Origin: Pseudomonadota bacterium | GTDB lineage: Bacteria > Pseudomonadota > Gammaproteobacteria > Steroidobacterales > Steroidobacteraceae | Direction: 5' to 3' | Assembly (NCBI GenBank): GCA_018241525.1 | Contig: JAFEDR010000014.1 | Span: forward strand, 106,756 to 170,755 | Length of the DNA stretch: 64,000 nt | In this document: one piece after another, positions 15,786 to 23,640 of the stretch | Numbering within the stretch: position 1 is the first letter of the stretch | Layout: the number at the start of each line of letters is the position of its first letter | The notes under the pieces: model-generated | Databases searched by the model: none | What the model was told of the DNA's origin: nothing | The model's input: only the letters and a program-made list of their open reading frames with translations | Program-made: the position numbers and the translations under genes

Positions 15786-16496
15786 ATGCTCGACATGCAG
15801 CACATCTCGAAGGTCTACCGCACGGAGCTGGTCGAGACCCACGCCCTCCGCGACCTCAACCTCACGGTCGCGGAGGGCGAGTTCGTGGCGGTGACCGGCC
15901 CGTCGGGCTCGGGCAAGACCACCTTCCTCAACATCGCCGGACTGCTCGAGAGTGCCGACGGCGGCCACTACCGGCTGGACGGCGTCGACGTCGGCTCGCT
16001 CGGCGACGACGCGCGCGCCCGGATCCGCAACCAGAAGATCGGCTTCATCTTCCAGGGCTTCAACCTGATCCCCGACCTCGACGTGTTCGACAACGTCGAC
16101 GTGCCGCTGCGCTACCGCGGGTTCGCGGCGCGCGAGCGGCGCGCCCGAATCGAGCGCGCGCTCGAGCTCGTTGGACTCGCGGCGCGCCAGCGCCACCTGC
16201 CCTCGCAGCTGTCGGGCGGCCAGCAGCAGCGCGTCGCGATCGCGCGTGCCATCGCCGGCGAGCCGCGCTTCCTGCTCGCCGACGAGCCCACCGGCAACCT
16301 CGACTCGCTGATGGCGCGGCAGATCATGGACCTGCTCGGCGAGATCAACCGCAGCGGCACGACCATCGTGCTCGTGACCCACGATCCCGAGCTCGCGCGC
16401 CGCGCGCACCGCAACATCCACGTAATGGACGGCGAGGTCACCGACCTGAAGCCGTTTGCGCCGCGGCCGGCCGGAGCGCCGGTCGCGGTCGCCTGA
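15786..16496 (+). CDS. ABC exporter ATPase, MacB/LolD-like
   Basis: ATP-binding subunit of 236 residues. The Walker A is GPSGSGKTT, the signature LSGGQQQRVAIARA, and Walker B is FLLADEPTGNLDS, the form typical of MacB/LolD-type exporters, which are mechanotransmission pumps. The switch histidine is in LVTHDPE. It lies between the adaptor gene and two permease genes in one operon. Confidence 0.93.
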   Translation: MLDMQHISKVYRTELVETHALRDLNLTVAEGEFVAVTGPSGSGKTTFLNIAGLLESADGGHYRLDGVDVGSLGDDARARIRNQKIGFIFQGFNLIPDLDVFDNVDVPLRYRGFAARERRARIERALELVGLAARQRHLPSQLSGGQQQRVAIARAIAGEPRFLLADEPTGNLDSLMARQIMDLLGEINRSGTTIVLVTHDPELARRAHRNIHVMDGEVTDLKPFAPRPAGAPVAVA

Positions 16497-16506
16497 GGCC
16501 GCGGCG

Positions 16507-17820
16507 ATGCTCGGCTACTACCTGAAGCTCGCCTGGCTGAGTCTCGCCCGGACGCCGGCGATCACCGCGCTCATGATCGGCGCGATCGCGCTCGGCATCG
16601 GTGCGACCACCACGACGCTGACCGTCTACCACCGCATGTCGGCGAACCCGATTCCGGCGCGCAGCAGCGTGCTGCACGCGGTCACGATCGACAGCTGGTC
16701 GCCCGACCGGCCAGCCGACGACGAGAACCCGGCCGACCCGCCGCCGCAGCTGACCTATCGCGATGCACTGGCGGTCGCCGCCGGCGCACCCGCGGCGCGC
16801 ACCGTCATCATGCGCAAGACCGCGATGACCGTGGATCCCGGCGCCGGGCGCGCGCCGTTCCTGATCGAGGCGCGGCTCGCGACTCGCGACTTCTTCCCGA
16901 TGTTCGCCGTACCGTTCGCCTACGGCGGCGGCTGGGACGCCGCCGCCGACCGCGGTGGCGAACCGGTCGTGGTGCTGTCGCGCGAGACCAACGAGCGCCT
17001 GTTCGGCGGCGAAAACAGCGTCGGCCGGAGCGTGCGCATCGACGGCCGGGAGTTCCGCGTCAGCGGCGTGCTCGCCGACTGGCAGCCGACCCCGAAGTTC
17101 TACGACCTCAACAACGGCGCCTACGACACCGCCGAGGACGCCTTCCTGCCGTTCGCGCTCGGCGCAGCGCTCGAACTGCAGCCGGCCGGCAACGTCAACT
17201 GCTGGAAGCCGGAGACGCTGGCCGGCCTGCGCGACCTGCTCGGCTCCGAGTGCGTCTGGATCCAGCTGTGGGCGGACCTGCCCACGGCCGCCGACGTGGA
17301 GCGCTACCAGGCCTGGCTCGACGGCTACGTCGCCGAGCAGAAGCGACTGGGCCGCTTCGCGCGACCGAGCAACAACCGCCTCTACGATGTCGAGGCCTGG
17401 CTGCGCCACAACGAGGTCGTCGGCCAGGACAGCCGCATGCTGCTCGCCGTGGCCTTCGCCTTCCTCGCCGTCTGCATCCTCAACGTCGTCGGGCTGCTGC
17501 TGTCGCGCTTCCTGGGCAGCGCGGGCGCCTCGGCCGTGCGTCGCGCGCTCGGCGCGAGCCGCGGCGAGCTCTTCCGCCAGCACCTGGTCGAGGTGGGCCT
17601 GGTCGGCGCGATCGCGGGCCTCGGCGGGCTGGTGCTCGGCTGGGCCGGCCTCAAGGCCGTCGAGCAGCTGTATTCGAGCTACGACCGGCTGACGCAGCTC
17701 GACCTGACGATGGTGCTCGCGGCGATCGGGCTCGCCGTGCTCGCCGGCGTGCTCGCCGGGCTCTACCCCGCCTGGCGCATCTGCCGGGTGCAGCCGGCCG
17801 CCTACCTCAAGACGCAGTGA
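16507..17820 (+). CDS. FtsX/MacB-like ABC permease (first)
   Basis: Permease of 437 residues. One membrane segment near the N-terminus (ITALMIGAIALGIGATTTTLT), a large periplasmic domain (about 45-310), then three membrane segments in the last 130 residues. RRALGASRGELFRQHLVEVGL is the coupling-helix region of FtsX-like permeases. It starts ten bases after the ATPase gene. It is paired with a second, different permease, so the exporter is probably a heterodimer. Confidence 0.88.
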   Translation: MLGYYLKLAWLSLARTPAITALMIGAIALGIGATTTTLTVYHRMSANPIPARSSVLHAVTIDSWSPDRPADDENPADPPPQLTYRDALAVAAGAPAARTVIMRKTAMTVDPGAGRAPFLIEARLATRDFFPMFAVPFAYGGGWDAAADRGGEPVVVLSRETNERLFGGENSVGRSVRIDGREFRVSGVLADWQPTPKFYDLNNGAYDTAEDAFLPFALGAALELQPAGNVNCWKPETLAGLRDLLGSECVWIQLWADLPTAADVERYQAWLDGYVAEQKRLGRFARPSNNRLYDVEAWLRHNEVVGQDSRMLLAVAFAFLAVCILNVVGLLLSRFLGSAGASAVRRALGASRGELFRQHLVEVGLVGAIAGLGGLVLGWAGLKAVEQLYSSYDRLTQLDLTMVLAAIGLAVLAGVLAGLYPAWRICRVQPAAYLKTQ

Positions 17821-17833
17821 CGGAGCACTCGCC

Positions 17834-19042
17834 ATGGACATCCGCCCGATCCTCTCGGCCTTGCTGCGCAACCGCACCGGCGCCGTGCTCGTCGGCGTGC
17901 AGGTCGCGATCACGCTCGCGGTGATCGCCAACGCCTTCTTTGTGATCGCGAAGCGCCTCGAGCTCGTGCACCGACCGAGCGGCAACGACTCGGCGAACCT
18001 GATCTTCGTGCAGAGCGAGGGCTACGGCCCCGAGTACCAGCACGTCGCGACGATGCGGGCGGACCTGGCGCTGCTGCGGGCCCTGCCGGGGGTCGTCGCC
18101 GCGGCGCCCTCGAGCTCGGTGCCGGAGTCGGACGGCGGCAGCTCCTCGGGCTACCTGACGAGCCCCGATCCCAAGGCGCCGGTCACCAACGCGAACGTCA
18201 TGGAGGTCGACCCCGCCTTCCTGGACGCCTACGGCCTCAAGCTGGTCGCCGGCCGCAAATTCCGGCCCGAGGAATACGTCGCCGAGCCGGCGAACAACGA
18301 CCTGCCGCCGCTCGTGATGATCTCCGAGTCGATGGCGAAGCGACTCTACGGCGACGCACCGGCCGTCGGACGGCCGGTGTACGACAACGGCGGCAAGCAG
18401 GGGACGATCATCGGTGTCGTCAGCGACATGCTCGGCTCCTGGCCGCGCAACGTGCGGCCCGGGCCGTACGACATCGTCTACCACGCGACCGGCGGCCTCG
18501 GCCGCTCGTGGCGCTACGTGGTGCGCGCGCGGCTCGGCGAGCGCGACCGGCTCATTCCGGAGATCGAGAAGCGGCTCAACGAGATCGGCAACGGCCGGGC
18601 GGTGACCTGGGTGCGGCCGCACGACTTCTGGCTGCTGCGGACCTTCCGGCCCGACCGGCGCATGATCGTGTTCCTGACGACGCTGGTCGTGATGATGACG
18701 AGCGTCACGGCGCTCGGCATCGTCGGACTGGCGACCTTCCACGTGAACGCGCGCCGCAAGCAAATCGGCACCCGGCGCGCGCTCGGCGCACGGCGCGCCG
18801 ACATCGTGCACTACTTCCTGATCGAGAACGGGTTGCTGAGCCTCGCCGGGATCGTCACCGGCGCGCTGCTCGCCTGGGCCGCGAGCGGCTGGCTGGCGAG
18901 CGCGTTCCAGACCCCGCCGCTGCCGGCAGGGTATGTCGGGCTCGCGGCGCTTGCGCTGCTCGTGCTCGGCCAGCTGGCGGTGCTCTGGCCGGCGCGACGA
19001 GCCGGTGCGATCGAGCCCGCGGTGGCGACGCGCACGCTCTGA
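17834..19042 (+). CDS. FtsX/MacB-like ABC permease (second)
   Basis: Permease of 402 residues with the same plan as its neighbour: an N-terminal membrane segment (VLVGVQVAITLAVIANAFFVIA), a periplasmic domain, and three C-terminal membrane segments. KQIGTRRALGARRADIVHYF is the coupling region. It begins 13 bases after the first permease gene. The periplasmic domain has a Ser/Gly-rich stretch (PESDGGSSSGYL near residue 97). Together with the first permease it should form the transmembrane channel driven by the ATPase at 15786. Confidence 0.88.
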   Translation: MDIRPILSALLRNRTGAVLVGVQVAITLAVIANAFFVIAKRLELVHRPSGNDSANLIFVQSEGYGPEYQHVATMRADLALLRALPGVVAAAPSSSVPESDGGSSSGYLTSPDPKAPVTNANVMEVDPAFLDAYGLKLVAGRKFRPEEYVAEPANNDLPPLVMISESMAKRLYGDAPAVGRPVYDNGGKQGTIIGVVSDMLGSWPRNVRPGPYDIVYHATGGLGRSWRYVVRARLGERDRLIPEIEKRLNEIGNGRAVTWVRPHDFWLLRTFRPDRRMIVFLTTLVVMMTSVTALGIVGLATFHVNARRKQIGTRRALGARRADIVHYFLIENGLLSLAGIVTGALLAWAASGWLASAFQTPPLPAGYVGLAALALLVLGQLAVLWPARRAGAIEPAVATRTL

Positions 19043-19124
19043 GGCCGCGACCCGGCGCTACACTCCGGATCCGTGCCGGTCGCGCCTGCGACCCGTCACG
19101 GCCCGCCCCGACCCGCGGAGCCCC

Positions 19125-20456
19125 ATGCCGACGCCGACCGTCCTCGTGATCGACGACAACGCCGCGGTCTGCACCGCGCTCGAGGTGCTGCTGTCGCTGC
19201 GCGGCCTCGCGGTCGAGTGCGCGCCCGGCCCGGCCGCGGGACTTGCACGACTGGCGCGTGGCGACATTGACCTGGTCGTGCAGGACATGAACTTCTCGCG
19301 CGACACGACCTCGGGCGAGGAGGGCGTGCAGCTCTTCCGCGCCATCCGCGCGGCGCACCCGGCGGTGCCGATCATCCTGCTGACCGCCTGGACGCATCTC
19401 GAGACCGCTGTCGAGCTCGTCAAAGCCGGCGCGGCCGACTACCTGCCGAAACCGTGGGACGACCAGCGGCTGCTGACGACGGTGCAGAACCTCGTCGCGC
19501 TCGGTCGCGCCAGCCGCGAGCGCGCGGCGCTCGCCGCGGAGCGCAGCGCGGTGCGCGCCGCGCTCGCCGCGCGCTACGACCTGCGGGGTGCCGTCTACGA
19601 GAGCGACGCGATGCACGAGCTGTTCGTGACTGCCACCCGGGTCGCGGCGGCCGACGTGCCGGTGCTGCTGACCGGGCCGAACGGCGCGGGCAAGGAAGTA
19701 CTCGCGGACGTGATCCAGGCGAACTCGGCCGTGCGCGCCGGGCCCTTCATCAAGGTGAATGCGGGCGCGCTGCCGATGGAGCTCATGGAGTCGGAGCTGT
19801 TCGGCGCCGAGGCAGGCGCCTACACCGGTGCCGGGCGCGCCCGCGCCGGGCGCTTCGAAGCGGCCGATGGCGGCACCCTGTTCCTCGACGAGATCGGCAA
19901 CCTCTCGCTGGCCGGCCAGGCGAAGCTGCTGCGGGTGCTCGAGACCGGTGCCTTCGAGCGCCTCGGCAGCTCCGCGACTCGCCGGGTGCGGGTGCGGTTC
20001 CTGTTCGCGACCAACGCCGATCTCCGCTCGGCGATCCGCTCCGGCAGCTTCCGCGAGGATCTCTACTACCGCATCAACGTGATCGAGCTGCGACTGCCGG
20101 CGCTCGCCGAGCGGCCGGGCGACATACTGCCGCTCGCGCGCCGCTTCCTCGCGCCCGGGCGCACGCTGGATGCCTCCGCCGAGCAGGCGCTGCTCGCGCA
20201 TCCCTGGCCGGGCAACGTCCGCGAGCTGAGGAACGCGGTGCAGCGTGCGTGCCTGCTGTCCGCGGCTCCCGTGCTCAGCGCGGCGACCCTCGGCCTCGAG
20301 GCGCCCGAGCGCGCCGAGCGCGAGCCGGAAGCGGCGGAGATACGCGCCGCGCTCGCGCGGGCGGGCGGCGTCGTGGCGCGCGCGGCGCGCGAGCTCGGGC
20401 TGTCGCGGCAGTCGCTCTACCGGCGCCTCGAGAAGCTCGGCATTGCGGGCAGCTGA
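19125..20456 (+). CDS. NtrC-family sigma-54 response regulator
   Basis: Response regulator of 443 residues. The receiver (1-120) has D10/D11 and phospho-acceptor D54 (VVQDMNF). The AAA+ domain (about 150-375) has Walker A GPNGAGKE, a sigma-54 contact loop written GAYTGA (usual form GAFTGA) and GGTLFLDEIGNLS. A Fis-type helix-turn-helix ends the protein (AARELGLSRQSLYRRLEKLG). It is the likely activator of the sigma-54 promoter at 14188. A -10-like TACACT at 19058-19063 may give separate low-level expression. ATG at 19125 follows GCGGAG. Confidence 0.94.
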   Translation: MPTPTVLVIDDNAAVCTALEVLLSLRGLAVECAPGPAAGLARLARGDIDLVVQDMNFSRDTTSGEEGVQLFRAIRAAHPAVPIILLTAWTHLETAVELVKAGAADYLPKPWDDQRLLTTVQNLVALGRASRERAALAAERSAVRAALAARYDLRGAVYESDAMHELFVTATRVAAADVPVLLTGPNGAGKEVLADVIQANSAVRAGPFIKVNAGALPMELMESELFGAEAGAYTGAGRARAGRFEAADGGTLFLDEIGNLSLAGQAKLLRVLETGAFERLGSSATRRVRVRFLFATNADLRSAIRSGSFREDLYYRINVIELRLPALAERPGDILPLARRFLAPGRTLDASAEQALLAHPWPGNVRELRNAVQRACLLSAAPVLSAATLGLEAPERAEREPEAAEIRAALARAGGVVARAARELGLSRQSLYRRLEKLGIAGS

Positions 20457-20511
20457 CCGCGGCCGCCGGCGCCTCGCCGCTGGCCGCCACCGCGGCTATG
20501 CTCTGCCGGGA

Positions 20512-21843
20512 ATGCGCGCCCGCACGCACTCGCCGTTCTCCTTCGCCGGGACCCTGGCGCTCGCGCTCGGTCTCGCGCTCGCTGCCGGCGTCGGCCTCGC
20601 GCTGCTCGCGCGTGCCGCGCTCGGCGCGGGTACGGCCGCCGTGGCCGCCGCGCTCGCCGTCGGCCTGCCGCTCGCCGTGCTTGCGGCTCGTGCCCTGGCG
20701 CGGCCCTGGACGCGCTTCCTCGGCGCCCTCGCCGACGGCCTCGCAAGCCTCAAGGACGGCGACTTCAGCCTGAGCCTCGCGCGGCCGCGCGGACTGCCGG
20801 AGGCGGAATCGCTCGCCAGCGCCTATAACGGGCTCGGCGAGCGCTTCCGCGCCGAGCGCCTGTCGCTGGTCGAGCGCGAGCTCCTGCTCGACACCGTCAT
20901 CCAGGCGACGCCGCTCGCGCTGGTGCTCACCAACGAGCGCGGAATCGTCGTCTACGCGAACCTCGCGGCGCGCCGGCTGTTCGCGGCCGGCCGGCCGCTC
21001 GAGGGCCTCGACTTCAACGCGCTCGTGGAAGCGGCGGACGCACCCCTGCGCGAGGCGATCGCGGGCGGTCGCGACACCCTGTTCACGATGCGCGTCGGCG
21101 AGGAGGCGGAGATCTTCCACCTGAACCTGCGCCGCTTCGCGCTCAACGCCCGCGCCCACCATCTCTACCTGCTCAAGCAGCTGACGCGCGAGCTCGGCGC
21201 CCAGGAGGTGCTCGTCTGGAAGCGCGTGATCCGGGTGATCGCCCATGAGCTGAATAACTCGCTGGCGCCGATCTCCTCGCTCGCGCACTCCGGCCGCGCG
21301 CTCGGCGCGACGCCCGACCCGGCGGTGCTCGATCGGGTGTTCGCGACCATCGAGGAGCGGGCGAAGCACCTGCACGGCTTCATCGACGGCTACGCGCGCT
21401 TCGCAAAGCTCCCGCGCCCGCGGCCGGCGCCGGTGGACTGGGCACCGTTCGTCGCGCACCTCGGCGGCACGATCCGCTTCCGGCTCACCGGGCCCCTGCC
21501 CGGCGCGTCCGGCTGGTTCGATGCGGCGCAGATCGAGCAGGTGCTGATCAACCTGCTCAAGAACGCCCACGAGTCGGGCTCGCCGGCGAGCGAGATCACG
21601 CTCGCGGTGCGCGAGCTGGCAGGCGGCGTGCAGTTCGTGGTCGCGGACCGGGGCCAGGGACTGGCACCGGCGGTGCTCGAGCAGGCGCTGCTGCCGTTCT
21701 ACTCGACGAAGCCCGGCGGCACCGGCCTCGGGCTCACGCTGTCGCGCGAGATCGCCGAGGCCCACGGCGGCCGGCTCGAGCTCCTCGCCCGCGAAGGCGG
21801 CGGCACGGAAGTGCGCCTGTCGCTGCCGGGGGCGCCCGGCTGA
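20512..21843 (+). CDS. NtrY-like sensor histidine kinase
   Basis: Kinase of 443 residues, presumed partner of the adjacent regulator. Two membrane segments (about 13-38 and 42-62) are followed by a HAMP-like part, a PAS-like domain (IQATPLALVLTNERGIVVYAN), the histidine motif VIAHELNNSLAPISSL and an ATPase domain with LINLLKNAHES and GGTGLGLTLSREIAEAHGG. There is almost no periplasmic loop, so it probably senses within the membrane or cytoplasm. A TATGCT element at 20497-20502 lies nine bases before the ATG, so any leader would be very short. Confidence 0.92.
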   Translation: MRARTHSPFSFAGTLALALGLALAAGVGLALLARAALGAGTAAVAAALAVGLPLAVLAARALARPWTRFLGALADGLASLKDGDFSLSLARPRGLPEAESLASAYNGLGERFRAERLSLVERELLLDTVIQATPLALVLTNERGIVVYANLAARRLFAAGRPLEGLDFNALVEAADAPLREAIAGGRDTLFTMRVGEEAEIFHLNLRRFALNARAHHLYLLKQLTRELGAQEVLVWKRVIRVIAHELNNSLAPISSLAHSGRALGATPDPAVLDRVFATIEERAKHLHGFIDGYARFAKLPRPRPAPVDWAPFVAHLGGTIRFRLTGPLPGASGWFDAAQIEQVLINLLKNAHESGSPASEITLAVRELAGGVQFVVADRGQGLAPAVLEQALLPFYSTKPGGTGLGLTLSREIAEAHGGRLELLAREGGGTEVRLSLPGAPG

Positions 21844-21867
21844 ACCCGGGGTCTACGACTTTTGCCG

Positions 21868-21901
21868 ATCCGACGAGACGGATTTAGGGGAATCGCCTAA
21901 A
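21868..21901. promoter_or_regulatory. Two adjacent inverted repeats upstream of a small unknown gene
   Basis: ATCCG-N6-CGGAT (21868-21883) abuts TTTAGG-N7-CCTAAA (21883-21901). Both are perfect in their arms, and the region is AT-rich for this genome. They lie 54-87 bases before the small gene at 21955. The second repeat contains TAAACT, a possible -10, at 21898-21903. This looks like a regulated promoter; the regulator is not identified. Confidence 0.5.
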
Positions 21902-21954
21902 CTCGGCCCGCCGCCGGCCCTCCCGGGCCGTGGCTCGCCCGAGGGGACCCCGCC

Positions 21955-22146
21955 ATGAAGCCGCTCGAGAACCTCACCCGCTTCGCGACCGTGCGCATCC
22001 TGACCGAGACGCCGCTCGGGCCAGGCTCGCCCGCCGGCGCCGCGGCGGACGTGGAGCCCTCGCCCCGGCCGGCCGGCTGGGATCCCTTCGTCGGCCTCGG
22101 ACTCCGTGACGCCGTTCCCGACCCGGACGGCCCGTCCCGCGGCTAG
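21955..22146 (+). CDS. Small hypothetical protein (63 residues)
   Basis: Begins MKPLENLTRFATVRILTETP and continues Pro/Gly/Asp-rich (GWDPFVGLGLRDAVPDPDGP) with no membrane segment. I do not recognise it. Support comes from a GAGGGG ribosome-binding site before the ATG and from the upstream pair of inverted repeats. It lies between the sigma-54 regulatory genes and a diguanylate cyclase gene and may belong with either or neither. Confidence 0.45.
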   Translation: MKPLENLTRFATVRILTETPLGPGSPAGAAADVEPSPRPAGWDPFVGLGLRDAVPDPDGPSRG

Positions 22147-22257
22147 CGCGACCGGGGCCCATTCCGTGCGCCGCCGCGCAGTTCGCGCTCGGCCGGCGGG
22201 TGTCTACTGCGCGCATCCACGGGCCGCCGGGCGGGCGGTCGTGAGGCACTGGCGCGC

Positions 22258-23484
22258 GTGAACCCGGACGAGACCCAGCAGCTGATCATCGAAGAATCCG
22301 CCGCCGCGCGGCAGCTGCGCGCCGGGTTCCCGTGGCTGCGCTTCGAGGACGACCTCGAGCAGGCGTTCCGGCGCGAACTGGCGCGCTCGCGCCTCGGCCA
22401 GGTGCGCCGCAACCTGTTCCTGGCCGCGGCGCTGGTGCTCTGCTTCGGCCTGCTCAACATGCTGGTGATCCGCGAGGGCTCGCGCGGCCTGATCGGCTTC
22501 CTGCAGTTCGGCCTGGTGCTGCCGGTCGTGCTGGTCGCGATCAGCGTCACCTACCTCGAGAACGCGCACCGCGTCTACCCGCGGGTCGCGCCGATGCTGG
22601 CGGTGGTCGGCGGCATCGCGATGATCGCGGTCGAGGTCAAGGCCTCGCAGGCCGGCGTGCAGATCGTGTTCGTCAGCGTGGTGCTCGCCTCGATCTTCGT
22701 CTACTACCTGTTCGGGCTGCTGTTCTACCAGGCGCTACGCGCCAACCTCGTGATGTGGTGCGCCTACCTCGGCTTCGGCGTCGTCGGCACGCTGCCCGAG
22801 ACCAACGTGCTCTACAACGCGATCGTGCTGCTCTTGACCAACGTGATCGGCGCGACCACCGCCTATACCTTCGAGACCGAGATCCGCACGCACTTCCTCG
22901 AGGCGCGCATGCTCGAGGAGACCGCCGCCCGCGACGGGCTGACCGGGCTCTACAACCGCCGCCGCTTCGACGAGCACCTCGCGACCGCCTGGCAGATGGC
23001 GGGCCGGGAGGGCGCGGCGGTCGCGCTGCTGCTCGTCGACATCGACTTCTTCAAGCGCTACAACGACCACCACGGCCACCAGGCGGGCGACGAGTGCATG
23101 AAGGCGGTCGCCGCGGCGCTCAGGCGCTCGGCGCGCCGGCCGCTCGACTTCGTCGCGCGCTACGGCGGCGAGGAGTTCGCGGTCGTGCTGTACGACCCGT
23201 CGCGGCTCTACCTCGAGGAAACGGCCTCGCGCATCCACGCCAACATCGCCGGCCTCAACATCGCGCACGGCGACTCGGTCGCGAGCCCGAACGTCACGGT
23301 CAGCGTCGGCGTCGCCTACGTGACGCCGAGCGCCGAGCGCAGCACCCAGGGCTTCGTGCAGCTCGCCGACGAGGCGCTCTACCAGGCCAAGGCCGAGGGC
23401 CGGAACCGCTCGGTGTTCAGCGACCAGGCCTACGAGACGCTCGAGACGGGCTCGTTCCGCCGCCAGCGCCGCGCCGCGCTCTGA
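22258..23484 (+). CDS. Membrane-bound diguanylate cyclase (GGDEF)
   Basis: Makes cyclic di-GMP from two GTP. The 408 residues have an N-terminal membrane part of about six segments (60-220) and a C-terminal GGDEF domain (about 235-390) with DGLTGLYNRRRFDE, DIDFFKRYND and the active-site GGEEF. RPLD lies five residues before GGEEF, the right place for the inhibitory RxxD site, so product inhibition is expected. The GTG start at 22258 has only a poor ribosome-binding site; no better start is in frame upstream of the membrane part. The sensed signal is unknown. Confidence 0.9.
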   Translation: MNPDETQQLIIEESAAARQLRAGFPWLRFEDDLEQAFRRELARSRLGQVRRNLFLAAALVLCFGLLNMLVIREGSRGLIGFLQFGLVLPVVLVAISVTYLENAHRVYPRVAPMLAVVGGIAMIAVEVKASQAGVQIVFVSVVLASIFVYYLFGLLFYQALRANLVMWCAYLGFGVVGTLPETNVLYNAIVLLLTNVIGATTAYTFETEIRTHFLEARMLEETAARDGLTGLYNRRRFDEHLATAWQMAGREGAAVALLLVDIDFFKRYNDHHGHQAGDECMKAVAAALRRSARRPLDFVARYGGEEFAVVLYDPSRLYLEETASRIHANIAGLNIAHGDSVASPNVTVSVGVAYVTPSAERSTQGFVQLADEALYQAKAEGRNRSVFSDQAYETLETGSFRRQRRAAL

Positions 23485-23640
23485 CCCCGGCGGCCGCCGG
23501 CCGCGAGCCCCCCGTCCCGCCCCGCCGCCGGATGCCGCGGCCCGAAGCCGTCGCGGCCGGGCGCGCCGCGTGGTTATGATGCAGCGCGATACCCGCCGCC
23601 CGACCGGGCGCGCGGGCCCACCGCCGACGGGGCCCCGACG

